DNA from: a bacterium BMS3Bbin08
Lineage (GTDB): Bacteria > Nitrospirota > Thermodesulfovibrionia > UBA6902 > BMS3Bbin08
Direction of reading: 5' to 3'
Length of the DNA stretch: 35,052 nt
NCBI GenBank assembly: GCA_002897775.1
Contig: BDTR01000034.1
Location: forward strand, 1 to 35,052
Position 1 is the stretch's first letter; each line of letters starts with the position of its first letter. Shown one piece after another: positions 7,436 through 16,332 of the stretch. The notes under the pieces are model-generated. The model had not been told where the DNA came from, made no database searches, and saw nothing but the letters and a program-made list of their open reading frames with translations. The position numbers and the translations under genes were made by a program.

Positions 7436-9059
7436 AAATCTGAGGAAACTTAAAAAATGGGCTGACAACTGCCCGGAGAATTTTCTCCATAAATACAGCC
7501 TGGTTCTTGCTGAAAAGGCGCGGATACAGGGCAGACAGGTCAAGGCTATCGATCTATACACCCGGGCCATCTCATCTGCCAGGGAGCATGGTTTTGTTCA
7601 GGTCGAGGCCCTTGCCGGCGAACTCTTCGCGCGGTTTCATCTGTCGTTCAACAGGGAATCAGCCGGTCAGGTCTATATGCGCGAGGCGTGCAAGTGTTAC
7701 CAGAAATGGGGCGCCGCAGCCAAGGTCAGGATGCTGAGTGAAAAATACGGACTGCGGTACAGCACTGAATACCCCCCGCGCGGACCGCGTATCGATCTGG
7801 CCACGGTCCTGAACGCGACGCAGACTATTTCCGAAGAGATCGTTCTGAGCGACCTGCTGAAAGAGGTGATGCGGATAGCTATTCAGAACGCCGGCGCTCA
7901 AAAGGGGTTTCTCATTCTGCAATGGAACGATGGACTGTTCATTGAGGCGGAGGGAAGCACCGGCAAAGAAGATGTTAAGGTCTTACAATCTATTCCGGTT
8001 GAGTCGAGCCATGACCTGTCCGCGGGCATCGTCAATTATGTAAAAAGGACCAGGGAAACGGTTGTCCTTCAGAATGCCTCTGAAGAGGGGCTGTTTATCT
8101 CTGATCCATATGTGCTCAGGAACAGACCAAAATCAGTCCTGTGTATCCCGATCCTTAAGCAGATGAAGCTGACCGGCGTCCTCTATCTGGAGAACGATCT
8201 CTTATCTGACGCGTTTACGTGGGACCGGATCGAGGTCCTCAGCATGCTGGCGTCCCAGGCCGCGATCTCGCTTGAAAACGCCAAGCTGTACGAGGATGCG
8301 GGGCAGCGGGTTTATCAGCTGCAGAAGGCGGAGACAAAGATCAGGGACTCGCTTAAAGAAAAAGAGGTCCTTCTCAGAGAGATCCATCACAGGGTGAAGA
8401 ACAATATGCAGATAATATCCAGCCTGCTCAAACTCCAGTCCACGCAGACGAATGACAGCAGAGATATTGAGATGCTGAAAGAAAGTCAAAACAGGATAAA
8501 GTCCATGTCCCTCATTCACGAGAAACTTTATGAATCAAAGGACATGGCTCATATAAATTTCAGGGATTATGTCGGTGATCTGACCCGTGGGATATTCCGC
8601 TCTTACGGAGCGGCAGCCGGCAGGGCAGAGCTTAAGATCGAGGCTGAGGACATATGGCTTGGAATTGACACCGCGATACCCTGCGGCCTCATTATTACGG
8701 AACTTGTCTCGAATTCGCTAAAATACGCTTTCCCCTCCACAAAACCGGCGGACAGGCCCACGGACAGACCCTCCACCATGCCAAACGAACTGGCAGGCAA
8801 GCACGAACCGGCGGGTAAAAAAGGGGAGGTAAAAGTTGCGATTCACAAGACCGACGGCGATGAGATAGAGCTTATAGTCAGTGACAATGGTATCGGCCTG
8901 CCAGAGGGCCTGGACTTCAGAAATACCGGGACACTGGGCCTGCGGCTTGTGACCACGTTGTCAGAAGACCAGTTAAGTGGTAAAATTGAAATTAGGAGGA
9001 CAGGAGGAACAGAGTTCAGGGTTAATTTCAGAGAAATTAAATATCAGGACAGGGTTTAA
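7263..9059 (+). CDS. GAF-HisKA_2 histidine kinase, C-terminal part of the broken sensor (part 3)
   Basis: The reading opens at 7263, but residues 1-50 look like out-of-frame translation. Real homology begins near 7420 (NKNLRKLKKWADNCPENFLH, the end of the helical-repeat region of this family). A GAF domain follows (about 175-340), then HisKA_2 ([20 protein letters not shown], about 370-390, histidine in HHRVKNN) and a HATPase domain with N-box [11 protein letters not shown] and DNGIGLPEG. Between N-box and DNG is an extra ~28-residue insert (about 492-519) that is almost identical to one in the kinase at 10020-12251. Full-length relatives autophosphorylate on the histidine and pass phosphate to a receiver; the REC-PAS protein next door is the likely partner. 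If translated alone from an internal start (for example Met139), it would be a soluble GAF kinase. The frame changes could also be assembly errors. Confidence 0.72.
   Translation: MSSQRRTGCSVRRINTRTASSYCPAQVIISFIIHSPCPLFTLDRSFSGRQRLPRALNKNLRKLKKWADNCPENFLHKYSLVLAEKARIQGRQVKAIDLYTRAISSAREHGFVQVEALAGELFARFHLSFNRESAGQVYMREACKCYQKWGAAAKVRMLSEKYGLRYSTEYPPRGPRIDLATVLNATQTISEEIVLSDLLKEVMRIAIQNAGAQKGFLILQWNDGLFIEAEGSTGKEDVKVLQSIPVESSHDLSAGIVNYVKRTRETVVLQNASEEGLFISDPYVLRNRPKSVLCIPILKQMKLTGVLYLENDLLSDAFTWDRIEVLSMLASQAAISLENAKLYEDAGQRVYQLQKAETKIRDSLKEKEVLLREIHHRVKNNMQIISSLLKLQSTQTNDSRDIEMLKESQNRIKSMSLIHEKLYESKDMAHINFRDYVGDLTRGIFRSYGAAAGRAELKIEAEDIWLGIDTAIPCGLIITELVSNSLKYAFPSTKPADRPTDRPSTMPNELAGKHEPAGKKGEVKVAIHKTDGDEIELIVSDNGIGLPEGLDFRNTGTLGLRLVTTLSEDQLSGKIEIRRTGGTEFRVNFREIKYQDRV
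8736..8832 (+). repeat. In-frame insert in the HATPase domain, copy A (contains a 58-nt perfect repeat)
   Basis: Positions 8767-8824 are identical, base for base, to the reverse complement of 10255-10312, while flanking coding sequence is clearly diverged. It encodes [18 protein letters not shown] within the kinase ATPase domain. It contains a TGCCA/TGGCA hairpin. The third paralog (18991-21009) lacks it. Confidence 0.75.
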
Positions 9060-9063
9060 AACA

Positions 9064-9987
9064 ATGGCTAAGACACAGATCATGGTAGTTGAGGACGAAA
9101 GTATTGTTGCAGAAGACATTAAGAGAAGTCTGCAGAATATGGGGTACGAGGTTCCGGCAGTTTTGTCTTCAGGAGAAGACGCGGTTAAAAAGGCTGAAGA
9201 GCTAAGGCCGGACCTGATATTGATGGACATTGTGCTGCGCAACAAAATGAACGGCATAGATGCCGCTTCGCATATTCGCTCTATCCTGAACATTCCGATC
9301 GTCTACCTTACAGCTTATGCCGATGAAAAGACGCTGGAACGGGCAAAGATAACCGAACCGTTTGGATACATTATAAAGCCGTTTGAAGACAGGGAACTGC
9401 ACAGTATTATTGAAATAGCCCTGCATAAGCACGGGATCGAGAGAAAATTACAAGAGAGTCAGCAATGGCTTGCCACAGTGTTAAGGAGCATTGGTGACGC
9501 GGTAATTACTACTGATGGAGAGGGCCGGGTGATCTATGTGAATCCTGTCGCGGAAGCGGTGACCGGCTGGAGACTGGGAGAGGCAAAGGGAAAGGCCCTG
9601 GAAACGGTCTTTAAAATTATAAGCGAAGAGACAGAAGAAGAGGCTGAAAGTCCTGTAAACAAGGTGCTGAAGGCAGGCGTAATTGTCGGTCTGGCTAATC
9701 ACACGTTATTAATAACCAGGGACGGGACCAGAGTAGCGATCGATGACAGCGGCGCGCCGATCAAGGATGAAAAGGGTAATATCCTGGGTGTTGTCCTGGT
9801 CTTTCGTGATATCAGAGAGCGAAGAAGCATAGAAAAAGATCTGGCGCGCAGGGTGGAAGAACTTGAGAGTTTTTACCATATGGCCATCGGCAGGGAGCTT
9901 AAGATGAAGGACCTGAAGGAAGAGATCGAAGCATTAAAGACCGAGCTCTCACAATATAAACTGAACGCCGCTCAGGGGCCCCATTAG
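9064..9987 (+). CDS. REC-PAS response regulator
   Basis: 307 aa. The receiver domain (1-125) has the acidic pair E10-D11, phospho-acceptor Asp55 (LILMDIVL), Thr83 and Lys105 (IIKPF). A PAS domain follows (about 128-240: SIGDAVITTDGEGRVIYVNP, ending VFRDIRERR) and then a coiled coil (about 245-295). There is no DNA-binding, GGDEF or kinase output, so it probably works as a phospho-relay or sensory adaptor, as is common beside HisKA_2/HWE kinases. The start at 9064, 4 nt after the upstream stop, is chosen because MAKTQIMVVEDE is the normal receiver N-terminus; a longer reading from 8977 overlaps the kinase. It is probably co-transcribed with the upstream kinase. Confidence 0.9.
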   Translation: MAKTQIMVVEDESIVAEDIKRSLQNMGYEVPAVLSSGEDAVKKAEELRPDLILMDIVLRNKMNGIDAASHIRSILNIPIVYLTAYADEKTLERAKITEPFGYIIKPFEDRELHSIIEIALHKHGIERKLQESQQWLATVLRSIGDAVITTDGEGRVIYVNPVAEAVTGWRLGEAKGKALETVFKIISEETEEEAESPVNKVLKAGVIVGLANHTLLITRDGTRVAIDDSGAPIKDEKGNILGVVLVFRDIRERRSIEKDLARRVEELESFYHMAIGRELKMKDLKEEIEALKTELSQYKLNAAQGPH

Positions 9988-10019
9988 AATGCCGAAGGGC
10001 TTCTAATGGGGCTACGTTT
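9978..10019. terminator. Bidirectional terminator between convergent genes; member of the TTAGAA/TTCTAA palindrome family
   Basis: GCCCCATTAGAA (9978-9989) pairs perfectly with TTCTAATGGGGC (10001-10012), followed by TACGTTTTT. It begins inside the last codons of the response regulator and ends at the stop of the convergent kinase. The arms nearly equal those of the palindrome at 12659-12692. Confidence 0.75.
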
Positions 10020-12251
10020 TTATATCCTTTTTTCGTAGTGGATTTCCTTAAATCTTATTCTGAACTCTGTACCTTCAGTCCTGTCCAGGTCTATTTTGCC
10101 GCTTAACTGGTCTTCTGACAATGAGCTCACAAGCCGCAGGCCCAGTGTCCCGGTATTTCTGAAATCCAGGCCCTCGGGCAGGCCGATACCATTGTCGCTG
10201 ACTATAAGCTCTATCTCATGTTCACCAATTCTCTTCAGTGTGATCTTAACCTCACCTTTTTTACCCGCCGGTTCGTGCTTGCCTGCCAGTTCGTTTGGCA
10301 TGGTGGAGGGTCCGCCTTCCGGCTTGCCCGCCGGTTTTGTGGAGGAAAATGCGTGCTTCAGAGAATTGGAAACAAGCTCATTGATGATCAATCCGCAGGG
10401 GATCGCAGTGTCGATCCCGATCCATATCTGCTCAGTCTCAAACTTTAGCACGATGGCGTTAGTGTCGATCCTGTAGAACAGAAATATGCCCTGAGACAGC
10501 TCCCGGATGTATTCGCTCAGATCAACATGCGTCAGGTCCTTTGATCTGTACAGCTTTTCGTGGATCAGGGCCATTGATTTAATTCTGGTCTGCATATCTT
10601 TTAGTATTTCGACATCTTTTTTGTCACTGATCTGTTTGGACTGAAGCCTTAGAAGGCTTGAAATGATCCGCATATTATTTTTCACCCTGTGGTGGATCTC
10701 TCTGAGAAGGACCTCTTTTTCTTTAAGCGAGGTTATTAATTTATCTTCAGCAGTTTTACGGCCGGTAATGTCAAAAGTATGCTCGATCACCTGAACAATA
10801 TTTCCGTTCCTGTCAAAGATGGGATAACCATGGATCTCAGTGATCGAGGCATTTCCCTCACTATCGTAATGAATGTGTTCAACAGTCGCAGGTTCTCCTG
10901 TCCTTTTTATTTTTTTGATCACGCACGGATGTTCTGCGGAATTGCATGGCTCGCTCCTGTGGTGTGTAAGGCTATAGCAGGTTGATTTACCGTTTAAAAC
11001 ACCGAACCGGGCGGCCGGATTTGCCATCTTTATAGTATAGTCGCTGGCATCGATTACGTAAAAAGGGTGGGTTAAGGAATTCAGAATATTGTTCATAAGC
11101 TCATTTTGCCGCATGATCTCTTTTTCAGCCTTCTTTCGATCTGCTATATTCAGTTCAAGGGACTTGATCGTTTCTACAAGGTGCGATGTCATGGTGTTAA
11201 AAGAACCGGCCAGCATGCCCAGTTCGTCGTCGCTCGTCACATCCGATCTTTGCGAAAGATTGCCTGAACTGATCTCACGGGCGGTTCTGGAAAGCGATTC
11301 AATGGGGCGGACAATGCGTCTGACCACGAAAAGGCTGACAACAATGCTTCCCGCGATAAAGATCAAAAGGAACAAAGCTGTGGTTGAGAGGGTGTGCAAT
11401 GAAAGGGCAAGAACTTTACTTAACGGTAAAGCGGCAAATACTGTAAAGGTTTGGCTGCCGAGATGGAACTTATTGCTTACGATCAGGATCTTGTCATTGT
11501 TCAACCCGCTTCTTATCCCATCAGGGGTTTTTGTGTCATAGAAGGTGTTACGGTATATTACTGAAGCGTCAGGGTGAGCTACAACTTTACCGTCCTGATC
11601 CGTTATAAACACGATTCCGGATTCTACAAAAGACCGGTCTGCAATATTTTCCCAGATCCTGCTCAACCGGATCCTTCCCAGAAATACGCCGTTGACCGTT
11701 CCGCTCTGGATGTCATAAATAGGCATACTTAGCGTAATCAGAGATTCATTGGTTATTTCATCATTGGTTATGGAGCCATAGTATGTTTCTCCGGTTCTTA
11801 AAGGCATAAGAAATTCATCAGCGCTTGACCGTTCACCAAGATCAGAGTCAGAATATACAACAGATCTGGATACACGTTCCAGTTCAACGCCCTTGCTGTC
11901 CAGAAGGACAAGTTCATCTATAATATTATGGTGTTTGATGTCTTTGCTGGTAAGTATTCCGGAAAGGGCGTTGAACCGGCCTTCTTCGCTTAAATTCAAC
12001 AGGTTATAGTCAGTAGAAGTTACATGAAGCAGGTTCTCGATTTCATGGATGTCCCAGTTGATTTCATTAACAGCGCTTTTTACCACCTCGTGCTGAAGGG
12101 CCATAAGCTGATTTTTCTGGTTCAGGAAAATGGTCAGAGAGAGGGCCAGTCCCAGTAAGGTTAAGGAGGATGTGACCAGAAGGGTTGCGTTAATAATGAT
12201 TTTTTTCTGATTCCCCTGGGTTTCGTCATAAAAAAGACATATCCGGGTCAT
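10020..12251 (-). CDS. Membrane sensor histidine kinase: dCache-HAMP-PAS-HisKA_2-HATPase
   Basis: 743 aa. TM1 is about 18-42, a periplasmic dCache-type sensor about 43-282, TM2 about 286-311, HAMP about 303-357, and PAS about 385-500 with several cysteines (C425, C436, C443). HisKA_2 carries [12 protein letters not shown] (515-526). The HATPase domain has N-box [12 protein letters not shown] and DNGIGLPEG (686-694). Residues 636-667 are the insert shared with the kinase at 7263-9059. The ATG is 2 nt downstream of the stop of a binding-protein remnant and has no ribosome-binding site of its own, so translation probably depended on coupling to that gene. It senses an unknown periplasmic ligand; the nearby REC-PAS protein is a possible target. 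Confidence 0.88.
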   Translation of the reverse strand: MTRICLFYDETQGNQKKIIINATLLVTSSLTLLGLALSLTIFLNQKNQLMALQHEVVKSAVNEINWDIHEIENLLHVTSTDYNLLNLSEEGRFNALSGILTSKDIKHHNIIDELVLLDSKGVELERVSRSVVYSDSDLGERSSADEFLMPLRTGETYYGSITNDEITNESLITLSMPIYDIQSGTVNGVFLGRIRLSRIWENIADRSFVESGIVFITDQDGKVVAHPDASVIYRNTFYDTKTPDGIRSGLNNDKILIVSNKFHLGSQTFTVFAALPLSKVLALSLHTLSTTALFLLIFIAGSIVVSLFVVRRIVRPIESLSRTAREISSGNLSQRSDVTSDDELGMLAGSFNTMTSHLVETIKSLELNIADRKKAEKEIMRQNELMNNILNSLTHPFYVIDASDYTIKMANPAARFGVLNGKSTCYSLTHHRSEPCNSAEHPCVIKKIKRTGEPATVEHIHYDSEGNASITEIHGYPIFDRNGNIVQVIEHTFDITGRKTAEDKLITSLKEKEVLLREIHHRVKNNMRIISSLLRLQSKQISDKKDVEILKDMQTRIKSMALIHEKLYRSKDLTHVDLSEYIRELSQGIFLFYRIDTNAIVLKFETEQIWIGIDTAIPCGLIINELVSNSLKHAFSSTKPAGKPEGGPSTMPNELAGKHEPAGKKGEVKITLKRIGEHEIELIVSDNGIGLPEGLDFRNTGTLGLRLVSSLSEDQLSGKIDLDRTEGTEFRIRFKEIHYEKRI
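10251..10346 (-). repeat. In-frame insert in the HATPase domain, copy B
   Basis: It contains 10255-10312, the exact reverse complement of 8767-8824. It encodes [19 protein letters not shown] in the same place in the domain as copy A. Sequence just outside the 58 nt matches copy A less well. Confidence 0.75.
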
Positions 12252-12253
12252 TA

Positions 12254-12452
12254 TCAGCGAACGATAAGGTCTGCCTGTTTAAGTGTCTCATCCGGGACCT
12301 CTATGCCTAAAGCGCTGGCTGCCTGCAGATTAATTATCAGGTTGTAATCAGCACCTTCCACCGGCACGTTTTCAGGACGCGTGCCTTTCAATGGCTATTA
12401 ATATCACAAGGCATACAAATAAAAATGCTATATTTTTTCTGATGTTATTCAT
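12254..12452 (-). pseudogene. Remnant of an ABC-type substrate-binding protein (TrpX/ABC_sub_bind-like)
   Basis: The 5' end is intact: GGGGGAGG ribosome-binding site, ATG at 12452, and a signal-peptide-like start (MNNIRKNIAFLFVCLVILIA) that runs into a stop after 26 codons. In the next frame, immediately downstream, is the typical C-terminus of PF04392 binding proteins: GTRPENVPVEGADYNLIINL, then [18 protein letters not shown] and a stop. The whole middle, about 250 residues in normal members, is missing. The remnant ends 2 nt before the sensor kinase start, so the original operon was binding protein plus kinase. Confidence 0.75.
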
Positions 12453-12654
12453 TCCTCCCCCTGATTTTTATATACCATGCGTAGAAACATTTGTCCAACA
12501 GGAAAGCAGACTTTCATTTCTGCCGTTTAGTGTTTCCCCTGGAAACACAACGTAGGGAAAGAATCTATTATTAATATGCGTTCACTAATGTTCACTAAAC
12601 GTTCAGTATTTCGACAAGGAATACTAATTGTTATTAATCAGATAGTTAGGTATA

Positions 12655-12696
12655 TTTACCCCGTTAGAACGGGTGAATGTCTTCTAATGGGGTTTA
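12655..12696. repeat. ACCCCGT-family interspersed palindrome, copy 2
   Basis: CCCCGTTAGAA (12659-12669) pairs with TTCTAATGGGG (12682-12692) with one G-T pair, flanked by TTTA and TTTAC. The arms are nearly those of the terminator at 9978-10012. Confidence 0.65.
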
Positions 12697-12743
12697 CTTA
12701 AAGTAAGTTGTTTTCTTTTTTATCATTTCAGTATCAATCCTGA

Positions 12744-12862
12744 GGGCATTCGACTGAGCAGTTTCGCCCTGAACTCACTGCAGAAGGGCTCAGCCGAATG
12801 CCAAATCCCGACTGCTTGCCCTGAGCCCTTCAACTGCGTTCAGGATAAACTCTGTCGAATGT
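12744..12862. repeat. Intergenic dispersed-repeat-like element
   Basis: GGCATTCGACTGAGC (about 12745) is inverted as GCTCAGCCGAATGCC (about 12788). A second, degenerate unit follows (CCCTGAGCCCTTCAACTGCG ... TCTGTCGAATG). Such TTCGCCCTGAG words are common dispersed repeats in bacterial genomes. There is no coding potential. Confidence 0.45.
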
Positions 12863-12961
12863 GTTGATCGCATGGCAATTTACCTCATTTTTATAGTATA
12901 ATTTAAGTTGTAGTAAAACATTCTTATTGTTAACTCGTAACCAATCCTGTAGAAATCAATT

Positions 12962-14224
12962 ATGACAATAATGGCGAAGTACAAAAAACTAACCGTGTTA
13001 CATGTGGCAACCATTTGCCAACCTATTAAACCAGGTGTTGGCTATGGTCCCATAGAAACGATCATTTATAACATCGACAAGGGAGTCCATTCCTTAGGTC
13101 ACCGGTCGATCGTTGCCTGCTCAGGTGATTCAAAGGTAACAGGGGAACATTACGTGACTGTCGATCAAAGTATCGGTGACTATTGGAGTGAAAACACACC
13201 GGAACGGCGTAGAACCAGGCGTATACACCTTTCAAAGGCATTAGAAAGGGCAAAGATGGGTGATATTGACGTTATCCATGTGCATGACGCACAAATGGCT
13301 GAGTATATTTATGACGGTATGCTGAGCATGCCTGTACCAATCATAATGACCCTTCACTTGTCTGCCCAGGGGAGCCCGATGATGGGAAATTACCAGAGGT
13401 GGTGTAATCCCCTGGCAGATCCCCCTGTGTATTTTGTTCCGATAAGCGAATATCAAAAACAGCAGTATTATGGTTTAGTTAACACGGTGGAAACTGTTTA
13501 TCATGGGATCGAAGTGGAAGAATACCCGGCTAAAGAGAAGCAGGCTGAGGGGAGTTATTTATTTTCTATCGGCAGGGTAACTCGAGACAAAGGCCAGCAC
13601 AAAGCCATAGAACTCGCGAAAAAGACAGGTTCCAAACTCGTCATTGCCGGTTGTGTCCAGGACAAGCCCGCGGACAGGGAATTTTTTGCGGGCTTGAAGA
13701 ATTCCATAGACCTGTTCGTTGAAGTTGGCAAATATCCGGTTGGTAATGATTATTATGACAGGGTAATAAAGCCTTTACTGGACTGCGACAAACAGATTAT
13801 CTACATTGGAGAGATCAGCAGTGAGCATAAAAAGCAATGGTACCGGCACGCGCGGGCTACCTTGTTCCCTATACAGTGGGGAGAACCGTTCGGGCTTGTC
13901 CTGATCGAATCAATGGCATGCGGCACACCGGTTATCGCATTCAATAAAGGTTCTGTTCCTGAAATAGTAGTGGACGGGAAAACAGGGTTTGTGGTGGATT
14001 CCATGGATGCTATGATCGAAGCAGTCGGCCGAATAGATAGTATTGCTCCACATGAATGCCGGGGACATGTGCGGGATCGTTTTTCCATAACAGGTATGGC
14101 CTGTAAATATTCAGAATTATATCGTACGCTGATCGACAGCCGTAAAATATCAGACAGCTACAGCAGACCGTTAACCGGCTATCCTTTGAAACCTCTCCAC
14201 CATGATCGTCCTGTAACTACATAA
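12962..14224 (+). CDS. GT4-family glycosyltransferase
   Basis: 420 aa. Two Rossmann-like halves: an N-terminal acceptor domain (LTVLHVATICQPIKPGVGYG) and a C-terminal donor domain with SIGRVTRDKGQ (R and K of the nucleotide-sugar site). The EX7E motif EPFGLVLIE (Glu308, Glu316) is followed by SMACGTPVIAFNKGSVPEIV. It is soluble, with no membrane segment. GT4 enzymes move a sugar from NDP- or phospho-sugars to glycans, sugars or lipids; the acceptor cannot be told. It sits 8 nt upstream of a GH15 hydrolase, so both probably act on the same alpha-glucan or glucoside. The start lacks a clear ribosome-binding site; the second Met (codon 4) is an alternative. Confidence 0.85.
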   Translation: MTIMAKYKKLTVLHVATICQPIKPGVGYGPIETIIYNIDKGVHSLGHRSIVACSGDSKVTGEHYVTVDQSIGDYWSENTPERRRTRRIHLSKALERAKMGDIDVIHVHDAQMAEYIYDGMLSMPVPIIMTLHLSAQGSPMMGNYQRWCNPLADPPVYFVPISEYQKQQYYGLVNTVETVYHGIEVEEYPAKEKQAEGSYLFSIGRVTRDKGQHKAIELAKKTGSKLVIAGCVQDKPADREFFAGLKNSIDLFVEVGKYPVGNDYYDRVIKPLLDCDKQIIYIGEISSEHKKQWYRHARATLFPIQWGEPFGLVLIESMACGTPVIAFNKGSVPEIVVDGKTGFVVDSMDAMIEAVGRIDSIAPHECRGHVRDRFSITGMACKYSELYRTLIDSRKISDSYSRPLTGYPLKPLHHDRPVTT

Positions 14225-14232
14225 GAAAACCC

Positions 14233-16194
14233 ATGCCCAAAGACATTCCGGTAAGCAACGGCAATCTTCTTTTTAATTTTGATTTGGACTATCGGATCCG
14301 GGATGTGTATTTCCCCTTAATAGGCGAGGAGAACCATTCAAAGGGGAATCCTTTCCGGTTCGGAGTATGGGTAGATGGATGCTGTTCCTGGATGGGTCCG
14401 GAATGGGAAAAGGATCTGAGGTATCATGATAACAGCCTCGTGACTGATGTCTTTCTGAAAAATGAGTCCCTGGGTCTGGAACTACGCTGCCATGACGTGG
14501 TTGATGTGGACCTGAACGTATATATTAAAAATGTCGAAGTGATAAATCTGCAGGTAAAGGAGCGCCAGGTAAGACTCTTTTTCAGTCACGATTTTCACCT
14601 TTACGGCAATGATATCGGAGATACGGCTTATTTTCACCCCAGAACCCGTTCCATCATACACTATAAAGCAAGCAGGTATTTTCTCATCAGTTGCGGCCAG
14701 GCTGAAAAATGGGGGGTAGATCATTATGCTTGCGGAGACAAGGAGGTCCCCGGGAGGGTGGGAACCTGGAAAGACGCTGAGGATGGCGAACTCAGTGGAA
14801 ATCCGATTTCCTGGGGTTCTGCCGACTCTACAATCGGAATATGGCTGAATCTGCCTCCCAACGGGAGAGCAGCGGCATTTTACTGGATTGCCGCAGGCAC
14901 ACGATACCATGAAGTGGAACAAATCAATCAGACTGTGTTGGAGAAGACGCCCGCGGAACTGATCAAGAGGACGTCGGATTACTGGAAAGCCTGGGTTCAG
15001 AAAGAGTCCAGACCCGACGGAGACCTGCCCAAAACAGTTACAGACATTTTCAACAGAAGCCTCCTCATATTAAGGACACAGATCGACAACAGGGGAGCGA
15101 TCATCGCTGCAACTGATTCCGATATAGTCCGTTTCGGTAAAGACACTTATTCTTATATGTGGGGCCGCGACGGGGCCTTTGTTGCCGCCGCGCTGGCAAA
15201 GGCCGGCTACTTTCATGTGTGCAGGAAATTTTTCGACTTTTGCTCTCACGTACTGTCAGAAGAGGGATATCTCTTCCAGCGTTATAACCCGGATGGATCG
15301 CTGGCCAGCAATTGGCACCCCTGGTTAGTAAATGGAGAGGAAGCATATCCCATACAGGAGGATTCGACCGCTTTGATCCTCTGGGCGCTTTGGATACACT
15401 ACCAGAGTTCGAAAGATATAGAATTCATCAGGCCTCTCTACAAGGATCTCATTCAAAAGTCAGCTGACTTTTTGGTAGCGTACCGCGATTCTGAGACTCT
15501 GTTGCCTATTTCTTCCTACGACCTTTGGGAAGAGCGTTATGGAGTGCACTCCTTTACTGTCGCGGCAGTAATCGCCGGCCTCAGGGCAGCGGCAAATTTT
15601 GCGAGACTCTTTCAAGATACCCCACTGGCTGAGAAATATGACAAAGCGGCCGAACAAATGAAGGAAGGGCTCACCATGTATCTGTACCATCCGGGTCTTA
15701 AGAGGTACGCCCGCTCCGGTTACAGAAGGGAGAAGGGTTATGAAATTGATGAAGTAATTGACGTCAGCCTGCTGGGACTCACGACCCTGGGAACATTGCC
15801 TCCCAAAGATCCACGGATGGTCAAAACAATGGAAGCAATACGTCAGCAATTATGGCTCAAAACTCCGGTTGAAGGTTGTGCCCGATACCGCAATGATGTC
15901 TATCAGCGGCAGAAAGACGGCCCGGAGGGTATCCCCGGCAATCCCTGGTTTATTTCTACACTCTGGTTAGGAGAATACTTTATCGCTCGAGCTGAAAGCC
16001 TTCAGGAACTTCACGAAGCCGTTCCTTACCTTGAATGGTGCGCGAATAATGCGCTTCCCTCCGGGGTGCTTGCGGAACAGGTACACCCTGTGAACGGTTC
16101 TCCTCTTTCAGTCTCACCACTCACATGGAGCCATTCAGCCTTCGTATGGGCGGTCCTGGAATACGTCGAAAAGTTCAACTTGCTCAAAAAGTGA
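14233..16194 (+). CDS. GH15-family glycoside hydrolase (glucoamylase/trehalase-type)
   Basis: 653 aa. An N-terminal beta-sandwich (1-260) begins ISNGNLLFNFDLDYRIRDVY-like (here VSNGNLL, DYRIRDVYFP), typical of prokaryotic GH15 enzymes. The (alpha/alpha)6 barrel has YMWGRDGAFVAAAL. The general acid region is SSYDLWEERYGVH (Glu433/434) and the general base region is GVLAEQVHPVNG (Glu615). There is no signal peptide, so it is cytoplasmic. Family members release glucose from alpha-glucans, isomaltose-type sugars or trehalose. Pairing with the GT4 gene 8 nt upstream suggests turnover of an intracellular alpha-glucan or compatible solute. Exact substrate unknown. Confidence 0.88.
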   Translation: MPKDIPVSNGNLLFNFDLDYRIRDVYFPLIGEENHSKGNPFRFGVWVDGCCSWMGPEWEKDLRYHDNSLVTDVFLKNESLGLELRCHDVVDVDLNVYIKNVEVINLQVKERQVRLFFSHDFHLYGNDIGDTAYFHPRTRSIIHYKASRYFLISCGQAEKWGVDHYACGDKEVPGRVGTWKDAEDGELSGNPISWGSADSTIGIWLNLPPNGRAAAFYWIAAGTRYHEVEQINQTVLEKTPAELIKRTSDYWKAWVQKESRPDGDLPKTVTDIFNRSLLILRTQIDNRGAIIAATDSDIVRFGKDTYSYMWGRDGAFVAAALAKAGYFHVCRKFFDFCSHVLSEEGYLFQRYNPDGSLASNWHPWLVNGEEAYPIQEDSTALILWALWIHYQSSKDIEFIRPLYKDLIQKSADFLVAYRDSETLLPISSYDLWEERYGVHSFTVAAVIAGLRAAANFARLFQDTPLAEKYDKAAEQMKEGLTMYLYHPGLKRYARSGYRREKGYEIDEVIDVSLLGLTTLGTLPPKDPRMVKTMEAIRQQLWLKTPVEGCARYRNDVYQRQKDGPEGIPGNPWFISTLWLGEYFIARAESLQELHEAVPYLEWCANNALPSGVLAEQVHPVNGSPLSVSPLTWSHSAFVWAVLEYVEKFNLLKK

Positions 16195-16332
16195 AGCTTT
16201 CCGGGCAGGCTCGGAGCCTCCATGTAATGGTATTTGGTATAACAGGTTTGCCGCGGGTCTATCAGTATGGGGAGGGCTCACGCATTAATTATTTCTTTCA
16301 CGTATAATAAACACACTATATAAGGAGGCAAT

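Larger units (their letters stand above)
12453..12961. other. Divergent intergenic region with repeats and a plus-strand promoter
   Basis: It holds GTTCACTAATGTTCACTAAACGTTC (three GTTC half-sites, about 12580-12604) and the ACCCCGT-family palindrome. It also holds a dispersed-repeat-like block at 12744-12862 with GGCATTCG/CGAATGCC arms and several copies of CCCTGA/TCAGG words. Near the right end is TATAAT (12897-12902) with TGGCAA 18 nt upstream, a candidate promoter for the glycosyltransferase. No gene seen. Confidence 0.5.
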
